This document shows positions 42,798 through 51,892 of a stretch of 64,000 bases of DNA, piece by piece. The translations under genes and the position numbers were made by a program. Position 1 is the first letter of the stretch, and every line of letters starts with the position of its first letter. This DNA is from Qipengyuania nanhaisediminis (lineage in GTDB: Bacteria; Pseudomonadota; Alphaproteobacteria; Sphingomonadales; Sphingomonadaceae). Location: the NCBI RefSeq assembly GCF_900115585.1, contig NZ_FOWZ01000001.1:1013461-1077460 (forward strand), read 5' to 3'. The notes below the pieces were generated by a model. That model saw only the letters and a program-made list of their open reading frames with translations. It did no database searches and had not been told where the DNA came from.

Positions 42798-45143
42798 CTA
42801 CGTTCCGGTCTGCGACCTCTCGTAGGAATCCTTGAATTCCAATAGGTTAGTCAGTGACAGCGGCCGGGCCAATGCATAGCCCTGGACGTAGCGACAGCCA
42901 ATTTCGTTAAGGATTTGAAGGGTTTTGTCGTCCTCGGCCCCTTCTGCAACGACAGTGATTCGCGCAGCCCTGCCCATCGCGATAATACTGGAAGCAATGG
43001 CCTTGGCCTTTTCGCTACGTGAAATAGAATCGACAAAAAGGCGGTCGATTTTCAATTCATCGAACGGAAGTCCGTAAAACGTTTCGAAGTTGGCTGCGCC
43101 TACACCAAAATCATCCATCGAAATCTTCAGTCCGAGAGATTTCAATTCGTCGAGAATAGTTGCTGCCTTGGCAAGGTCCCCGATACGTGCGGTCTCGGTG
43201 ATTTCCAGGATCAGGGACTGCGGATCGAAGCCCGTGGCCTGGAGCGTGTTACGCACGATGCCGACGATCCGCATATCGTTGAGCAGGGTCGCCGAGATGT
43301 TCACGGACATGGAAACGCCAGAACCGCGGAAGTGCATAAGGCGACCGGCGTTGCATGCGGTTTGCAGAACGTACCGCGTGAGGTGTTCCATGCGCCCGGC
43401 CTTTTCGCACTGGGCGATAAACTTGATCGGAGAAATGAATCCCCGTTCCGGATCATGCCAGCGCACCAGCGCTTCGACGCCGGTAAGAGAGCCTGAGATC
43501 ATGTCGATCTTCGGCTGGTAGACGCAGTAGATCTCACCGGCTTCCATGGCCGCGTCGATGCGCGCGCGGAGCGAAATGTCCCACAATTCGTCATGGTGCG
43601 AGGCGATCTGAGCGATCTTGATTGGTTCATGCGCCTCGGAAGTCTCTTCCGCTGCTGCTGCGGCCGCGGCGACCGAATTGCGACCTGCCTCACCGATCGA
43701 TGCGACGCCGAAGGTGATGCCGACGTCGACACTTTCCGAGCCGACCTTGATCGGCGCGGCGAAGATTGCACGCAGGCCTTCCAGATGTTCGATCAGGCGG
43801 CTGGTATCGCGCTCGGTCGAATGCCAAGCGAGGAAGTGCCCGTCGATATAGATGGCGAGTTCCTGGTCGGCAGCCCGAAGACGATCGACGAGGCGCAAGA
43901 TGTAGCTCGACCGCTCAGCCGAACCCAGTGTTTTGAGCACTTGCTCGAGGCCCTGCAGGCGGGCAACGACGATATGGCCGCTGCGGAGAAAGTTTTGCGA
44001 AACGGCACGTTCAATGACACGCAGTTTCTCGAGGCCAGTGTCATTATCGATGTTCGCCACGCGCAGGCGCCAACGCGCTCTGGACCGCTGGGCAGCATAA
44101 ACGAACAGAAGCATTCCGGCGTAGGCCAACTCGGTGCGGAAGCCCAAATATGCGCCCCCGAACAATGCGCCAGGTAGAGCCAGTGCGATGGCTGCGTAGG
44201 CGAACCGGCGGACTTTCTTTCGACGGGAAAGAAGTATCGCCGCGGCGAGCGCCGCAGCGAATGCAAGGGTCAGCGGGAATGCCCCGACGAAACCGTCACG
44301 GCCCGACTTGAACGTTTCGGCTGCGTAGATCGCCGGATAGCTGGGCGGCGGGTTGTACTTGCCGGGGATCGAGAGGTCGGCCCCACTGTCGGAGCTTGCC
44401 GGACCGACAACAATCGCCTTTCCTTTGAGGCTCGAGCTCGCAATGTCGCCGCCAATCAATTGCGCCAGCCGATAGGCAGGGATGAGATCGGGGTCGAAGC
44501 CGTAGTCGATCAGAACTTCGTCGCGCGAGAATTTCTCCTGACCGGCCAGAGATGCTGCGAATAGCGGTGTCTCTTCGTAAATCTCGTGGGTGGCGTCCAT
44601 CTTCCACGTATAGCCAAGCCAGTTCGTCCAACGATCAGTGCTGACCCTTCCGCCACCGCTGTCGAACAGTGCGTCGGACCGGAGAACCTCTTCGTCTCCA
44701 CCCAGTGACGGCTTGACCTGGTCGACCAATATCAGATCGTTTCCGTAAGCCTTAATCGCCTCTGCGAGACGCGCGTCGGCAAGCGTGTCATCGCCCTTGT
44801 GGAGGATAAAATCGAGGTAGACCTTCGAAGCTCCTGCTTCGCGCAATCGATCCAGGCCGTCAGCCAGTTGCCTTCGTTCCGCTGCCCTCGATGGTCCTTC
44901 CACATCGACTGCGGAACCGACGAAAACGATATCTCCCGAAGGCTGTTGGTTGGCGGCCCTCGACTGGATCATCCAAAGGAACTGATCAAGCGGCCCCAGC
45001 ATCATCGTTGCAAGCATGACGAACGCCACCGCGCCCGACCAGAGCAGGTGTTGCAGGCGCTTCAGTTTACCTTCGGATCGCTCGCCCGAAGGCTTGCGAT
45101 CACGCGGTTCCGGCGCCGGGGCGAGGGTGGTTTTCTCGTCCAT
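42798..45143 (-). CDS. CHASE2 sensor / degenerate GGDEF / EAL c-di-GMP phosphodiesterase
   Basis: 781 residues. One N-terminal membrane helix (about 35-52), a periplasmic CHASE2 domain (about 60-270, with IVFVGSAVD and IVVGPASSDSGADL), three membrane helices (about 283-350), a GGDEF-like region without the GGDEF signature (about 375-510) and an EAL domain (about 540-775). The EAL has VEALVRW, DDFGVG and AEGAED, close to consensus, so phosphodiesterase activity is likely and cyclase activity unlikely. Its own ribosome-binding site (AGGGG, 6 bases upstream) lies in a small hairpin. A CtrA-like half-site lies about 90 bases upstream. The 250 bases to rimO hold only these elements. Confidence 0.92.
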   Translation of the reverse strand: MDEKTTLAPAPEPRDRKPSGERSEGKLKRLQHLLWSGAVAFVMLATMMLGPLDQFLWMIQSRAANQQPSGDIVFVGSAVDVEGPSRAAERRQLADGLDRLREAGASKVYLDFILHKGDDTLADARLAEAIKAYGNDLILVDQVKPSLGGDEEVLRSDALFDSGGGRVSTDRWTNWLGYTWKMDATHEIYEETPLFAASLAGQEKFSRDEVLIDYGFDPDLIPAYRLAQLIGGDIASSSLKGKAIVVGPASSDSGADLSIPGKYNPPPSYPAIYAAETFKSGRDGFVGAFPLTLAFAAALAAAILLSRRKKVRRFAYAAIALALPGALFGGAYLGFRTELAYAGMLLFVYAAQRSRARWRLRVANIDNDTGLEKLRVIERAVSQNFLRSGHIVVARLQGLEQVLKTLGSAERSSYILRLVDRLRAADQELAIYIDGHFLAWHSTERDTSRLIEHLEGLRAIFAAPIKVGSESVDVGITFGVASIGEAGRNSVAAAAAAAEETSEAHEPIKIAQIASHHDELWDISLRARIDAAMEAGEIYCVYQPKIDMISGSLTGVEALVRWHDPERGFISPIKFIAQCEKAGRMEHLTRYVLQTACNAGRLMHFRGSGVSMSVNISATLLNDMRIVGIVRNTLQATGFDPQSLILEITETARIGDLAKAATILDELKSLGLKISMDDFGVGAANFETFYGLPFDELKIDRLFVDSISRSEKAKAIASSIIAMGRAARITVVAEGAEDDKTLQILNEIGCRYVQGYALARPLSLTNLLEFKDSYERSQTGT

Positions 45144-45149
45144 CGCCTG

Positions 45150-45162
45150 CCCCTATGAGGGG
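45150..45162 (-). promoter_or_regulatory. Small hairpin over the ribosome-binding site of the CHASE2/EAL gene
   Basis: On the minus strand CCCCT-CAT-AGGGG forms a 5-bp stem with a 3-base loop. The 3' arm AGGGG is the ribosome-binding site, 6 bases before the ATG. The stem is short and its stability is uncertain. Confidence 0.35.
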
Positions 45163-45231
45163 ATTAATCTTAAAAATGTTTCAACGTCGCAGCGGATTTC
45201 TGCGGGTGACGCAGGGAAACGGCCCGTCTCG

Positions 45232-45239
45232 ATGGTTAA
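45232..45239 (-). promoter_or_regulatory. CtrA-like half-site upstream of the CHASE2/EAL gene
   Basis: Minus strand TTAACCAT, identical to the half-site before cheA. It is about 90 bases upstream of the start codon. A further gttaac (palindromic) lies about 20 bases upstream of it. Eight-base matches occur by chance, so this is a candidate only. Confidence 0.35.
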
Positions 45240-45393
45240 GGCCGCTTAAGAGGCTAGCGTTAACGGCTGGACCGCCTGGCGGGCGTTGCACTCTCCGTAC
45301 GGTTTGCAAAAGTTACGCAATACCGGTGGTTTACGATGGCAAATGTCGGTCGGCTAATATCTTAAAATCCGGGGTCCGGGCGCGGCGAAGAAT

Positions 45394-46767
45394 TTACGCA
45401 ATGACGCCGAAAAGGTCGTGCTCGTCCGCGTCCTCGATTTTCGCGGATACGATTGCGCCGGGCGCAAGGTCCTGCGGGACATTGCGCAGATAGACCGCGC
45501 CATCGATCTCCGGCGCGTCGGCCTGGCTGCGACCGGTCGCTCCGACATCGCCGTCTTCATCGGGCAAGCCCACTTCGTCGATGATGACCGGAAGCGTGCG
45601 TCCGACCTTGGCCTGGAGCTTCTCCGCGCTGATGCGGGCGGTCACTTCCATGATCCGCGCATAACGCTCTTCCTTGACTTCCTCGGGCACGGGATCGGGG
45701 AGCGCATTCGCCTGCGCACCTTCCACCGGCTCGAAACGAAACGCCCCGACGCGGTCGAGTTGTGCTTCTTCCAGCCAGTCGAGCAGGTATTGGAAGTCTT
45801 CTTCGGTCTCGCCGGGGAAGCCGACCACGAAACTCGAGCGGACCGCGATGTCGGGGCAGATAGAACGCCAGTTCTTGAGGCGGTCGAGCACCTTAGCCTC
45901 GTTCGCCGGCCGCTTCATGGCGCGCAAAACCTTCGGGCTCGCGTGCTGGAAGGGGATGTCGAGATAGGGTGTCAGAAGCCCCTCGGCCATGAGCGGGATG
46001 ACTGCATCGACATGCGGATAGGGGTAGACGTAGTGCAAGCGGACCCACGGAGGCATTCCGCCGCCGATATCGAGTTTGCCGAGTTCGCGCGCCAGGTCGG
46101 TCATGTGCGCACGGACGGGATTGCCCTTCCACTGGCGCTCTTCATGGCGTGTGTCGACGCCATAGGCAGAGGTGTCCTGGCTTATGACCAGCAGTTCCTT
46201 CGTGCCCGCTGCAACCAGCTTTTCGGCTTCGCGCAGCACGGCATCGATCCGGCGGCTGGCCAGCTTTCCGCGCAGATCCGGGATGATGCAGAAGGCGCAG
46301 GAGTGGTTGCAGCCCTCGGAAATCTTCAGATAGCTGTAATGGCGCGGCGTGAGCTTCACGTCTGGCTGCGGGATCAGGTCGACGAACGGCCCCTGGCTCG
46401 GCGGTGCGTGTTCGTGCACGGCCTCGACGACCTGCTCGTACTGGTGCGCGCCGGTAACGGCCAGGACGCTGGGATGTGCAGCGCGGATGACATCGGCCTC
46501 TTCGCCCATGCATCCGGTCACGATCACGCGGCCATTCTCGGAAATTGCTTCGCCAATGGCCTGCAGGCTCTCTTCCTTGGCGCTGTCTAGGAAGCCGCAG
46601 GTGTTCACCAGCACCACGTCGGCGCCGGCGTAATCGGGGCTCATCGCATAGCCGTCCGCACGCAGGCGCGTGAGGATGCGCTCGCTGTCTACGAGGGCCT
46701 TGGGGCATCCGAGGGAAACCATGCCGACCTTTTTCTGGTCGGGGATCGAGGAGGTTGTGCTGGTCAT
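45394..46767 (-). CDS. rimO: Ribosomal protein uS12 methylthiotransferase RimO
   Basis: 457 residues. N-terminal UPF0004 domain with three cysteines ([37 protein letters not shown]), radical-SAM domain with [11 protein letters not shown] and a C-terminal TRAM domain. It methylthiolates Asp of ribosomal protein uS12. The serine-rich start MTSTTSS is short and poorly conserved. The gene upstream is divergent. Confidence 0.96.
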   Translation of the reverse strand: MTSTTSSIPDQKKVGMVSLGCPKALVDSERILTRLRADGYAMSPDYAGADVVLVNTCGFLDSAKEESLQAIGEAISENGRVIVTGCMGEEADVIRAAHPSVLAVTGAHQYEQVVEAVHEHAPPSQGPFVDLIPQPDVKLTPRHYSYLKISEGCNHSCAFCIIPDLRGKLASRRIDAVLREAEKLVAAGTKELLVISQDTSAYGVDTRHEERQWKGNPVRAHMTDLARELGKLDIGGGMPPWVRLHYVYPYPHVDAVIPLMAEGLLTPYLDIPFQHASPKVLRAMKRPANEAKVLDRLKNWRSICPDIAVRSSFVVGFPGETEEDFQYLLDWLEEAQLDRVGAFRFEPVEGAQANALPDPVPEEVKEERYARIMEVTARISAEKLQAKVGRTLPVIIDEVGLPDEDGDVGATGRSQADAPEIDGAVYLRNVPQDLAPGAIVSAKIEDADEHDLFGVIA

Positions 46768-46817
46768 GATTGGGCGGCCCTCTACACCAAGCCTGCGATG
46801 CGCGCTAGGAGGGACGA

Positions 46818-47186
46818 ATGGGACCTGTTAATTGGATTGCCGTCGGAGGTGGCTGGGCCGTGGCGGCACTGCTGGGCGTCTTGTTCTATGGCCGGAAGGC
46901 GCTGCCGGGAGAAAAGTTCGAACTGCACCTGCTCGCAGCCATCCTTCTTGCGGTCAGTGCAGCGATGATCGGGCATATGCTGGCGCGAGTCGGCGTTGCG
47001 ACCTTGCAGGCAAAACCCTGGCTCTATTTCATGATGACCGGCGGTCTTGCGCTGACCTTCATTGGACCGGCGCTGGTCATCACCGCAGTGCGCCGAGAGA
47101 GCGAGCTGCTCCAAGCCCTGTTCGACTGGTCGTACTGGCTTGCCGCCTATCTTGCGATCGGCGGGGTCTTCTTGCTGCTCGATTGA
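46818..47186 (+). CDS. Small four-helix membrane protein, unknown function
   Basis: 122 residues with four predicted membrane helices (about 5-25, 37-58, 67-88, 100-121) joined by short charged loops, the largest being [11 protein letters not shown]. No family was recognised. AGGAGGG lies 5 bases before the ATG. Its stop abuts the stop of the potassium channel gene. Confidence 0.75.
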   Translation: MGPVNWIAVGGGWAVAALLGVLFYGRKALPGEKFELHLLAAILLAVSAAMIGHMLARVGVATLQAKPWLYFMMTGGLALTFIGPALVITAVRRESELLQALFDWSYWLAAYLAIGGVFLLLD

Positions 47187-48311
47187 TCAAGCTTCGGCGC
47201 GCTTGCGATCATCGGCGACGTGGCCGTCGCCCTTTTTCTCGCCATTGGGCGTTGCAATGATCTCGACGATGATGTCGCCCTTCTGAAGGTTCTGGCACTC
47301 GTCTTCCCAGAAGCCGATCGCGCGTCCGTTGCGATAGACGCGAAGGCCGCGCCCGCCGGTCGTCAGGTCGCCGATCGCACAGCCGCATTCCTCTTCGGTC
47401 ACTTCGCGTTCGACCAGCTGGACGCGGCCCGAAACGGAGGCGAGGTCGGCGAGATATTCCGCGATGTGTTCGCCCTTGGCCGAGCCTGCCAGCAAAAGGC
47501 CGGTGAAGCGGACCGGGTTGATGACGTTGTTGGCGCCTGCCTGACGTGCGAGTGATTCGTTGTCGTCCGCGCGCACGACGACGCTGATCGGGACATTCGG
47601 CGCAAGTGCGCGAACGGTCAGCACGATCAGGATCGAGGTATCGTCGCGGCCTGCGGAAACGAGGACGTTCTGCGCTTCCGATATGCGTACTGCCTTGAGC
47701 GTCGTGTCGCGCGTGGCATCGGCAGCCATCACGTTGCAACCAAGCGCTTCCGCGTCGGCCAGCCTTTCCTCGCTCGGGTCGATAACGACGATGCAGGATG
47801 GGTCGGTGCCGCGCTCGATCAGTTCCGCGACCGATTCGGAACCGGAGATGCCATAGCCCAGGACCACGATATGGTCCGAAAGCTGTTCCTGGATGCGGGC
47901 CATGCGCCATTTCTCCCAGCTGCGCTTGATGATGAAATTGTAGGCTGTGCCCACGAAAATGAAGAATACTGCGAAACGGATCGGGGTCACGATGACGGCC
48001 TCCACCAGGCGCGCCCGGTCCGAAATCGGGGCGATATCGCCGAAGCCCGTGGTCGTGATCGAGATCATCGTGAAGTAGATCACGTCAAGGAAGCTGACTT
48101 CCCCGTCGAGATTGTCGACCAGCCCTTCGCGGTCCCACCAGTGGACCATGACCACGATCGCGATCAGGAAAAGCGCCAGCCCCAGCCTGATGCCGAGGTC
48201 GCCCCATACGGGGATCTTCACCGCGCGGCGCAGCGGTTTGAAGCGAGGGCCGCGGTAAGCCCGCGGGCTCTTGTCCGGCATGATCCGGTCGATCTGCTTT
48301 TGCCTGCTCAT
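47187..48311 (-). CDS. Two-helix potassium channel with RCK (TrkA-N/C) domains
   Basis: 374 residues. Two membrane helices flank a pore loop with the selectivity filter TTTGFGD. A TrkA-N Rossmann domain (VVLGYGISGSESVAELIE) binds a nucleotide and a TrkA-C domain ends the protein. It resembles MthK/Kch-type ligand-gated K channels. The filter reads TGFGD rather than TVGYGD, as in many bacterial channels. The N-terminal 30 residues are basic. Converges with the four-helix protein with no spacer. Confidence 0.9.
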   Translation of the reverse strand: MSRQKQIDRIMPDKSPRAYRGPRFKPLRRAVKIPVWGDLGIRLGLALFLIAIVVMVHWWDREGLVDNLDGEVSFLDVIYFTMISITTTGFGDIAPISDRARLVEAVIVTPIRFAVFFIFVGTAYNFIIKRSWEKWRMARIQEQLSDHIVVLGYGISGSESVAELIERGTDPSCIVVIDPSEERLADAEALGCNVMAADATRDTTLKAVRISEAQNVLVSAGRDDTSILIVLTVRALAPNVPISVVVRADDNESLARQAGANNVINPVRFTGLLLAGSAKGEHIAEYLADLASVSGRVQLVEREVTEEECGCAIGDLTTGGRGLRVYRNGRAIGFWEDECQNLQKGDIIVEIIATPNGEKKGDGHVADDRKRAEA

Positions 48312-48355
48312 TCAGACAAGTAGGTGGGCGAGCGGGGCGGGACGGTCAAGACCGG

Positions 48356-49120
48356 TTAGTCCTCGTACCGTTCGCCCAGCGCGCCGAGCGAGGCGTGGTG
48401 GGTGAGGTCGAGGTGCAGCGGCGTGACCGAAACGAAGCCTTCCTCGATCGCTTCAAGGTCGGTCCCGTGGTCCAGCGTATGCTCGATCGGGTCGAGCCCG
48501 AACCAGAAATATTCGAAGCCACGCGGATCGCGACCTTCGACCACGGTGCCGCGCGAATAGTCGTGAAATCCCTGCCGCGTCGCGCGGATGCCGCGCACTT
48601 CGCTGCCCGGGCGGGGCGGGAAGTTGATATTGACCAGCGTGCGCTTGGGCAGGGGCGTGTCGAGCAAGGGGGCAAGGACACGTTCACCCCATTCAACCGC
48701 CGCGCCGAACTGGACGCCGTTGCCGAGACCTTCCTTCGCGTAGACCTGGCTGAGCGCGATGGAGCGGATGCCGGCCAAGGCGCCTTCGATGGCCGCCGAT
48801 ACCGTGCCCGAATAGGTGATGTCATCGCCGAGGTTCGCCCCGCGATTGACGCCGGACAGGATAAGGTCGGGCGGTCCGTCCATGACCTTGCGCAGGCCCA
48901 TCGTGACGGAATCGGTCGGTGTGCCGGTGACGGAAAAGCGACGGTCGTCGTGCTTGCGCAGGCGCACGGGCCGCGTCAGCGTGAGCGCATGGCCCATGCC
49001 CGACTGCTCCTCGTCGGGTGCACAGATCCAGATGTCGTCGGAAAACTTGCGCGCGATACCTTCCAGCACTTCAAGGCCCGGTGCGCGGATGCCGTCGTCA
49101 TTGGTAAGGAGGATCCTCAT
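48356..49120 (-). CDS. surE: 5'/3'-nucleotidase SurE
   Basis: 254 residues. The metal-binding N-terminus [11 protein letters not shown] and the loop [21 protein letters not shown] are intact. It dephosphorylates nucleoside monophosphates under stress. It begins at the ATG that overlaps the serS stop (tcat at 49117-49120), so it is translationally coupled to serS. Confidence 0.95.
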   Translation of the reverse strand: MRILLTNDDGIRAPGLEVLEGIARKFSDDIWICAPDEEQSGMGHALTLTRPVRLRKHDDRRFSVTGTPTDSVTMGLRKVMDGPPDLILSGVNRGANLGDDITYSGTVSAAIEGALAGIRSIALSQVYAKEGLGNGVQFGAAVEWGERVLAPLLDTPLPKRTLVNINFPPRPGSEVRGIRATRQGFHDYSRGTVVEGRDPRGFEYFWFGLDPIEHTLDHGTDLEAIEEGFVSVTPLHLDLTHHASLGALGERYED

Positions 49121-50397
49121 GCCGCAGGCTCCAGCTTCGTGACGCCGCCCATGTAGGGGGCGAGGGCTTCGGGTACGGTCACGCTGCCGTCCTCGTTCTG
49201 GTAATTCTCCATCACCGCAACCAGCGTGCGACCGACTGCGAGGCCCGAACCGTTGAGGGTATGGAGGAAGCGCGTCTTCTTCTCGCCTTCGGGCTTGTAG
49301 CGCGCATTCATGCGGCGCGCCTGGAATTCGCCCGTGTTCGAGCAGGAAGAAATCTCGCGATAGGCACCCTGTCCGGGCAGCCAGACTTCGAGATCGAAAG
49401 TCTTGCGCGCACCGAAGCCCATGTCGCCGACACACAGCAGCATCTTGCGATAGGGAAGCTCCAGCGCCTTCAGGATGCCCTCTGCGCAGTGGGTCATGCG
49501 CTCGTGCTCTGCCTCGCTGTCTTCGGGGCGGCAGATGCTGACCATCTCGACCTTTTCGAACTGGTGCTGGCGGATGAACCCGCGTGTATCCTTGCCGGCA
49601 GAGCCCGCTTCGCTGCGGAAACACAGCGTGTGTGCGGTAAGGCGGATGGGTTCGACCGGTTCGGGAATGATCTGGTCCGCGACCGAGGCGGTCAGGGGCA
49701 CTTCGGAGGTCGGGATGAGCCAGCGGCCGTCGGTGGTCTGGAAACTATCCTCCGCAAACTTGGGCAGCTTGTCGGTGCCGTACATGGCATCGTCGTTCAC
49801 CAGCACCGGCGGATTGCATTCGGTATAGCCGTTTTCGCGGGTCTGCTTGTCGAGCATGAACTGGGCGAGCGCGCGGTGGAGGCGGGCCATGTCTCCGCGC
49901 AGGAAGGTGAAACGCGCACCCGACAGCTTCGCGCCGGTTTCGAAATCCATGCCGAGCGCCGGGCCGATATCGGCGTGTTCCTTGGGCTCGAAAGCGAAGT
50001 CGCGCTTGTCGCCCCAGCGCGAGACTTCGACGTTGTCGTCCTCGCTCTGCCCTTCCGGCACATCGTCGGCGGGCAGGTTGGGAAGGCGTGCCAAGAGGTC
50101 GTCGAGCTCGGCGCCGGTTTCGCGTTCGGCCTCCTCCCATTCGGGCATGGAGGCCTTGATCTCGGCCACTTCGGCCTTCAACGCCTCGGCCTTGTCCTTG
50201 TCGCCCTGGCCCATTGCCTGTCCGATCGCCTTGGATGCCTCGTTACGGCGGCTCTGGGCCTCCTGGACGCGGGTCTGCGCCTCGCGCTTGCGGGCGTCGA
50301 GCGCGAGGATGCGGTCGGATACGGCTTCCCCGCCGCGCCTCGTCATGGCGGCATCGAAGTCGGACGGATTGGCTCTGATAAAGGCGATGTCGTGCAT
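49117..50397 (-). CDS. serS: Seryl-tRNA synthetase
   Basis: 426 residues. The N-terminal coiled-coil arm that holds tRNA-Ser (about 30-105, [23 protein letters not shown]) precedes the class II catalytic domain with motif 2 [17 protein letters not shown] and motif 3 [17 protein letters not shown] chose ATG 50397, where the conserved [11 protein letters not shown] begins; frame continues to 50607 without homology. It is divergent from the sulfotransferase gene. Confidence 0.96.
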   Translation of the reverse strand: MHDIAFIRANPSDFDAAMTRRGGEAVSDRILALDARKREAQTRVQEAQSRRNEASKAIGQAMGQGDKDKAEALKAEVAEIKASMPEWEEAERETGAELDDLLARLPNLPADDVPEGQSEDDNVEVSRWGDKRDFAFEPKEHADIGPALGMDFETGAKLSGARFTFLRGDMARLHRALAQFMLDKQTRENGYTECNPPVLVNDDAMYGTDKLPKFAEDSFQTTDGRWLIPTSEVPLTASVADQIIPEPVEPIRLTAHTLCFRSEAGSAGKDTRGFIRQHQFEKVEMVSICRPEDSEAEHERMTHCAEGILKALELPYRKMLLCVGDMGFGARKTFDLEVWLPGQGAYREISSCSNTGEFQARRMNARYKPEGEKKTRFLHTLNGSGLAVGRTLVAVMENYQNEDGSVTVPEALAPYMGGVTKLEPAA

Positions 50398-50482
50398 GGT
50401 GCGCGCTATGCCGCCTGCGCGCCGCCTTGGCCAGTAGGGAAAAGGGCGGGCACCCATCCCGATCTCGTTCATTGATGCATCT

Positions 50483-51832
50483 ATGGCCGCTCCCGATGCG
50501 CCTGAACCGAAAGAGAGGCCGAGACACTTGCAAAACCAGCCGCTTACGCCGCCCCGCCGCACATTTTTCATCGATGTAGCCGACGCGGCCATCAGGGCAG
50601 GGCGCAAGGTCGGCCTCGTCGATCCCGCGCGGCTGGAAGCCGATTTCCTGATCGAACAGGTAAGCGACGCCTATGGATCGGACGATTTCGGCGATCGCTG
50701 GTTCGAAGGCGCGCTGGAGGTGCTGCTCGATTCGACGAAAGCCGAAGCGAGGCTGAATGCGGCCGGCGATTTCTCTGCCATGAAGACGATTCACCACCTG
50801 CTGCGCGATCGGCTCTATGCGCAGCAATGGTTCGACCGGCACCCGGAAATACTGGCGCGGCCGATCAGGAACCCGGTCGTTATCGTCGGCCCGATGCGAT
50901 CGGGTACCACGCGCATGCACCGCCTGCTGGCAAGCGACCAGAGGTTTGCGCACTTGCGCAGTTTCGAGACGATCAGTCCCGTCCCGCGACCGGGTTTCGG
51001 GGAAGTCATGGCAGGCAATGCGGAGGATTTCCGCCCCAAGCTTGCCGCGCGGATCATGAAGGTCGCCCGGCTTGCCAATCCGCGCACGCTGTCGATCCAT
51101 CCCACCGGGCCGTTCGAGCCGGAAGAGGAGCTCGGCCTGATCGCCGCAAGCATGTACGGCATGAAGTTCGAAGCGCAGTGGCGCATCCCGACTTTTGCGA
51201 AGTGGAGCGAAGCGGAATCGGCGGTCCCTGCCTACCGGCACATGGCGAACCTGCTGCGCCTCATCGGATGGTCGCAGCAGGAAAGCTCGCTCCGGCCGTG
51301 GATCCTCAAGACGCCGCAGCACATGCTGGACCTGCCGGCCTTGCTGGAAGTCTTCCCGGACGCGAGACTGATTTTCACGCACCGCGACCCGCAATCGATC
51401 GTCGGCAGCGCGGCGTCGCTCGCGTGGAACCAGACGATTATCTACTCGGGCGATGTTTCGGCCAATGAAATCGGGCGGGAGTGGCTGCGCAAGACGGAGT
51501 TGATGATTTCCCGCATGCGCGATGCCAGAGATTCGATACCGCGAGAGCGCATGATCGACGTCCAGTTCGATGCCATGGACCGCGACTGGCGCGGCACGAT
51601 GGAGCGGGTCTATGATTTCCTCGACCTCGACATGACGCCCGCGGTGCCGGGCATGGAAGCCTTCCTCGCCCGTTCTGCTGCGCAAAAGAAAACGCCGCAC
51701 CAATATTCGCTCGCCGAGTTCGGCCTCGAACCCGGCGAGGTTTACGAGCGGCTGGGCGACTATGTCCGCACCTACGGGATTGCCGTCGATAATCCCCGGG
51801 CGACGACCGGATCGGCCATCGCTGCTGGATAA
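50483..51832 (+). CDS. Sulfotransferase family protein
   Basis: 449 residues, Sulfotransf_3-type fold. The PAPS 5'-phosphosulfate loop is [14 protein letters not shown] and the 3'-phosphate-binding Arg/Ser region is [16 protein letters not shown]. The acceptor is unknown. It is followed by a terminator and then, in convergent orientation, a TonB receptor gene. The first 40 residues are poorly conserved. Confidence 0.88.
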   Translation: MAAPDAPEPKERPRHLQNQPLTPPRRTFFIDVADAAIRAGRKVGLVDPARLEADFLIEQVSDAYGSDDFGDRWFEGALEVLLDSTKAEARLNAAGDFSAMKTIHHLLRDRLYAQQWFDRHPEILARPIRNPVVIVGPMRSGTTRMHRLLASDQRFAHLRSFETISPVPRPGFGEVMAGNAEDFRPKLAARIMKVARLANPRTLSIHPTGPFEPEEELGLIAASMYGMKFEAQWRIPTFAKWSEAESAVPAYRHMANLLRLIGWSQQESSLRPWILKTPQHMLDLPALLEVFPDARLIFTHRDPQSIVGSAASLAWNQTIIYSGDVSANEIGREWLRKTELMISRMRDARDSIPRERMIDVQFDAMDRDWRGTMERVYDFLDLDMTPAVPGMEAFLARSAAQKKTPHQYSLAEFGLEPGEVYERLGDYVRTYGIAVDNPRATTGSAIAAG

Positions 51833-51835
51833 AGA

Positions 51836-51868
51836 AAGGCGGCGATCAGGTGTCCCGGTCGCCGCCTT
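51836..51868. terminator. Bidirectional hairpin between sulfotransferase and TonB receptor genes
   Basis: A 10-bp stem (aaggcggcga / tcgccgcctt) with a 13-base loop. Leftward it is followed by TTTCTTTA, so it ends transcription of the receptor gene better than that of the sulfotransferase gene. Confidence 0.7.
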
Positions 51869-51892
51869 CCTTGGAGAGCTGTTTGCTTAGGC

